Shown here: piece after piece, positions 60,846-64,000 of the stretch
How the letters are laid out: each line of letters opens with the position of its first letter
Numbering within the stretch: position 1 is the stretch's first letter
Origin: Macrostomum hystrix
Lineage: Eukaryota; Platyhelminthes; Macrostomidae
Assembly: GCA_950097015.1 (NCBI GenBank)
Contig: CATNEN010000003.1
Coordinates: 14,365,001 to 14,429,000 of the forward strand
DNA: 64,000 nucleotides
Direction of reading: 5' to 3'
Position numbers and translations under genes: made by a program
Notes under the pieces: model-generated
What the model saw: the letters and a program-made list of their open reading frames with translations, nothing else
What the model was told of the DNA's origin: nothing
Database searches by the model: none

Positions 60846-63323
60846 TTATCCTGCTCTAATGTACATTGTCGTAGCCAAGTCGCCGTCGAAATCAGGAGAA
60901 CTCGATTCGATCATTGCTGCACCTGCTTCATCGGCGGTAAACACTGGGGCCGAAACGCGCTTAAAGTAAAAATCATTTCCACGCCGGGTAATAACAATAG
61001 AAGATGCTGTTGTACTCTTCTTTACAATTGTGGCTGCAAAGTTCTTGATTGTCTTTTTGGATTTTTTCAGAACCTTCTTGACGGACTTCTTGATTTTCTC
61101 AGCAGTCTGGCTGCCTTTCTTCAGAACCATCTTGATTTTCTTGTTTATCTTCTTGGCTGCTTTCTTGGCTTTCTTCAGAACCTTCTTGATTGTCTTCTTT
61201 GGTTTCTTCAGAACCTTCTTGATGGTCTTCTTTGGTTTCTTCAGAACCTTCTTGATGGTCTTCTTTGGTTTCTTCAGAACCTTCTTGATGGTCTTCTTTG
61301 GTTTCTTCAGAACCTTCTTGATCGTCTTCTTTGGTTTCTTCAGAACCTTCTTGATTGTCTTCTTTGGTTTCTTCAGAACCTTCTTGATCGTCTTCTTTGG
61401 TTTCTTCAGAACCTTCTTGATAGTCTTCTTTGGTTTCTTCGGAACCTTCTTGATGGTCTTCTTTGGTTTCTTCAGAACCTTCTTGATGGTCTTCTTTGGT
61501 TTCTTAAGAACCTTCTTGATGGTCTTCTTTGGTTTCTTCAGAACCTTCTTGATGGTCTTCTTTGGCTTCTTCAGAACCTTCTTGATCGTCTTCTTTGGCT
61601 TCTTCAGAACCTTCTTGATCGTCTTCTTTGGTTTCTTCAGAACCTTCTTGATCGTCTTCTTTGGCTTCTTCAGAACCTTCTTGATCGTCTTCTTTGGTTT
61701 CTTCAGAACCTTCTTGATCGTCTTCTTTGGTTTCTTCAGTACCTTCTTGATCGTCTTCTTTGGTTTCTTCAGAACCTTCTTGATGGCCTTCTTTGGTTTC
61801 TTCGGAACCTTCTTGATCGTCTTCTTTGGTTTCTTCAGAACCTTCTTGATCGTCTTCTTTGGTTTCTTCAGAACCTTCTTGATAGCCTTCTTTGGTTTCT
61901 TCAGAACCTTCTTGATAGCCTTCTTTGGTTTCTTCAGAACCTTCTTGATGGCCTTCATTGGTTTCTTCGGAACCTTCTTGATCTTCTTGATCTTCTTGAT
62001 CGTCTTCTTTGGCTTTGTCAAAGCCACGCCAGTCGCTGAAGCAGCGCCACCAGAATCCTTGAAGCCAGAATCCATGCTCCCATAGTTGGGTGTCAGCAGT
62101 ACTATGCCGCACACGCACTTGGCACACATTGTCAGGCAGGCTTTCCTCAAACTGCTCAACCCGGCGCGAGTTTTTCGTCGTCGAATCTCTTCAACAAGAT
62201 CCGCGGCTGCGTCGGCGTTGTCCGATTTGGCTAGCAGCTCCTCGATCCAGTTGGCCTTGGCCTGCTCCAGAGAAACCCGCGTGCAGCCGCTGTCTGCAGT
62301 GAGAGGTAGAGAGAGAATGGGTGAGAGGTAGATAGAGAATAGGGTGCGAGGTAGAAAGAATAGGGTGAGATGTAGAGAGAAAAGGGTGAGAGGTAGAGAG
62401 AGAATGGGTGAGAGGTAGAGAGAGAATGGGTGAGAGGTAGATAGAGAAAGGGTGAGAGGTAGATAGAGAATAGGGTGCGAGGTAGAAAGAATAGCGTGAG
62501 AAGTAGAGAGAATAGGTGAGAAGTAGAGAGAATAGCGTGAGAGGTAGAGAGAATAGGGTGAGAGGTAGAGAGAGAATGGGTGAGAGGTAGAGAGAATAGG
62601 TGAGAAATAGAGAGAATAGGTGAGAAGTAGAGAGAGAATAGGTGAGAAATAGAGAGAATAGGTGAGAAGTAGAGAGAGAATAGGTGAGAAGTAGAGAGAA
62701 TAGGTGAGAGGTAGAAGGAGAATATATGAGAGGTACAGAGAAAAAAGTTCAGAGGTAGAGGAACTTTCTAAAAGGTAAGATGCCTTTTAACTAATAAGTT
62801 TCTCACCATCTGCGCCATCATCACATCTCCGCACCAAATCTGGTGAAGCCTCGTTGATGTATTTTTCGTCTTGATGATTCTCTAAAGTGTTCAAATTTAC
62901 AGCCGTTCTCAATTGAGTTGATACGGCTTCACCTGACACTGCGTTTTTGATCGATGCCTCGCTGTTTGCTGATGTGAGCTTGTCTGAAAGAAAGTAGGTT
63001 TTCGTCCTGCCCAGTAAGTTTTTAAATGTCATTATGAACTTTACTTTTAGAAAGCTTCACACCTGCACAGGTGTGATCGTGTGATGTGATACTTTCTCAT
63101 CGTCAGGCAGTGAGTCCCGTCAGAAGGAGGAGTGCATGCAATTGGATTAAATTATCAGATACTAAACAAAGGAAGTATTTAATTAAAAACACTCACCAAA
63201 CGTATCGCCTAGAAGTCTCTCTTCCACGTTGACATCAGCGCTGACGCGAGCATTCTGGCATACAAGCAGCAGCAGCAGCAACCGTTCTGCTCGTCGCACT
63301 AGATGCATTCCGCACTGACTCAT
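60846..63323 (-). CDS. Secreted lysine-rich protein with 11-residue repeats, family unknown
   Basis: Minus-strand exons 63197-63323, 62807-62983 and 60846-62293 (phases 1 and 1) give 583 aa. The N-terminus MSQCGMHLVRRAERLLLLLL followed by VCQNARVSA has the basic/hydrophobic/polar shape of a signal peptide. This suggests secretion, although the basic body could also suit a nuclear protein. Residues ~30-195 are acidic-to-neutral with a cysteine cluster CLTMCAKCVC (C-x3-C-x2-C-x-C). Residues ~203-470 are about 24 tandem copies of KKPKKTIKKVL. The C-terminal ~110 residues are unique (ITRRGNDFYFKRVSAPVF). I recognise no family. The repeat resembles cationic amphipathic or H1-tail-like sequence, so anionic-polymer binding (mucin, matrix, nucleic acid) is a guess. 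Exon phases and codon-wobble variation support real coding. Confidence 0.8.
61150..61990 (-). repeat. 33-bp coding minisatellite (11-residue KKPKKTIKKVL repeat)
   Basis: About 24 copies within exon 3 of the lysine-rich gene. The main variable base is the wobble position of the Thr codon, where ACG, ACC, ACT and ACA all occur. A few copies change Thr to Ala or Leu to Pro. The plus-strand open frame (FFGFFRTFLIV) is a shadow. Confidence 0.95.
62300..62765. repeat. ~20-bp GA-rich array in intron 2 of the lysine-rich gene
   Basis: Units gagaggtagagagaataggg and shorter forms on the plus strand. On the coding (minus) strand this is a C/T-rich tract running directly into the exon 3 acceptor ctctcactgcag at 62294. 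Confidence 0.92.
63066..63111 (+). repeat. Fragment of dispersed SINE-like repeat
   Basis: Has cacaggtgtg and ctttctcatcgtcaggcagt in the same order as at 52362-52403. It lies in intron 1 of the lysine-rich gene. Confidence 0.6.
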
Positions 63324-63391
63324 TAGACTCTGTTTGAGTCCTGCATAACGAGCTCAGCTTGAGCCAGCAAACAAAAATGCTGTCTATACCG

Positions 63392-63408
63392 CACGTGCAT
63401 CTATATAG
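63392..63408 (-). promoter_or_regulatory. Possible core promoter of the lysine-rich gene
   Basis: A TATA-like ctatatag (63401-63408) lies about 80 nt upstream of the ATG at 63323 with an E-box CACGTG (63392-63397) beside it. Position and orientation fit. No transcript start is known. Confidence 0.3.
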
Positions 63409-63427
63409 TTATAATATGTAAAAGTTA

Positions 63428-63640
63428 TTGTTTGCAGCATTGCAGCAAAATGTAAGCACAGATACCATTGTCGCCGGTTGTACACTGGAAACTCACGTGC
63501 CCCATCTCTCATTCTGTTTTCTCACTTCTCAAACCTTTTTTTCAGTAGCCCAGAATACTGCACGCAGCGTGACAGACTGGGGTATTGCTTCAGACACGAG
63601 CGAAGTGTGCCTGCCCTCTGTCTGCACGTGCGAAACCGCA
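63428..63640 (+). other. Possible exon(s) of a gene running off the window
   Basis: A strong acceptor (tctcaaacctttttttcag, ending ~63545) is followed by a frame reading SPEYCTQRDRLGYCFRHERS then VPALCLHV, which is cysteine-spaced and not repeat-derived. It passes into the CCCCACACTGCC array. A short upstream open stretch reads STDTIVAGCTLET. There is too little to assign a gene. Confidence 0.25.
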
Positions 63641-64000
63641 CTGCCGAACCCCACACTGCCAACCCCCACACTGCCACCCCCACACTGCCGAACCCCACAC
63701 TGCCACCCCCACACTGCCGAACCCCACACTGCCAGCCCCCACACTGCCAAACCCCACACTGCCACCCCCACACTGCCAAACCCCACACTGCCACCCCCAC
63801 ACTGCCAAACCCCATACTGCCAACCCCACACTGCCAACCCCACACTGCCAATCCCACACTGCCAACCCCACACTGCCAAACCCCACACTGCCGAACCCCA
63901 CACTGCCAACCCCCACACTGCCAACCCCACACTACCAACCCACACTGAATAACCAACACTGTCGACCCCACACCTCAAAATCCCACACTGCCAACCCCAC
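63640..64000. repeat. 15-bp array at the window edge
   Basis: About 24 units of ccccacactgccaac, with aaa/gaa variants. Several frames on both strands are open because 15 is a multiple of three. The array continues beyond the window. Confidence 0.95.

Noticed and set aside
61030-62085. 351-aa plus frame FFGFFRTFLIV
   Set aside because: Antisense shadow of the lysine-rich coding repeat. Wobble variation fits the minus frame only.

Overview
This is a metazoan nuclear genome window. It has multi-exon genes with GT-AG introns, glutamine- and histidine-rich low-complexity proteins, animal gene families (Kv channel beta subunit, neutral ceramidase, SLC37 sugar-phosphate exchanger) and relics of hAT and GIY-YIG-bearing retroelements. 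An invertebrate bilaterian is the best guess. I cannot fix the phylum from sequence alone.

Layout. 109-1552 (+): F-box protein, two exons. 3.2-4.7 kb: two decayed coding fragments on the minus strand. 6211-22599 (+): a large Q/H-rich, RGG-containing protein in three exons, with introns filled by 21-bp, 16-bp (6.6 kb long) and 28-bp tandem arrays. 23.2-23.5 kb: a small inverted-repeat element and a perfect 46-bp-arm hairpin. 25.9-28.2 kb: a tandem duplication of about 1.2 kb containing a short hAT element with an 8-bp target-site duplication. 28652-31973 (-): Kv-beta (aldo-keto reductase fold), five exons whose phases close exactly to 419 aa. 33.6-34.9 kb (-): broken hAT transposase. 37157-46803 (+): neutral ceramidase, 11 exons, 725 aa. 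47573-58781 (+): SLC37A1/2-type exchanger, 14 exons plus one doubtful one. 60846-63323 (-): a probably secreted lysine-rich protein of 583 aa with about 24 copies of an 11-residue repeat. After 63.4 kb there is a CCCCACACTGCC array and perhaps part of another gene.

The genes look like unrelated housekeeping or signalling loci, with no operon logic. The striking feature is the tandem repeats, which take up roughly 40% of the window. Introns are either about 65-120 bp and plain, or several hundred bp to 10 kb and carry a minisatellite private to that intron. Several arrays look like amplified 3' splice-site or polypyrimidine sequence, and some units share short cores between loci. Many long open frames in the window are artefacts of arrays whose period is a multiple of three. 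The one repeat I judge truly coding is the lysine-rich 11-mer, because its unit varies at the threonine wobble base among all four codons.
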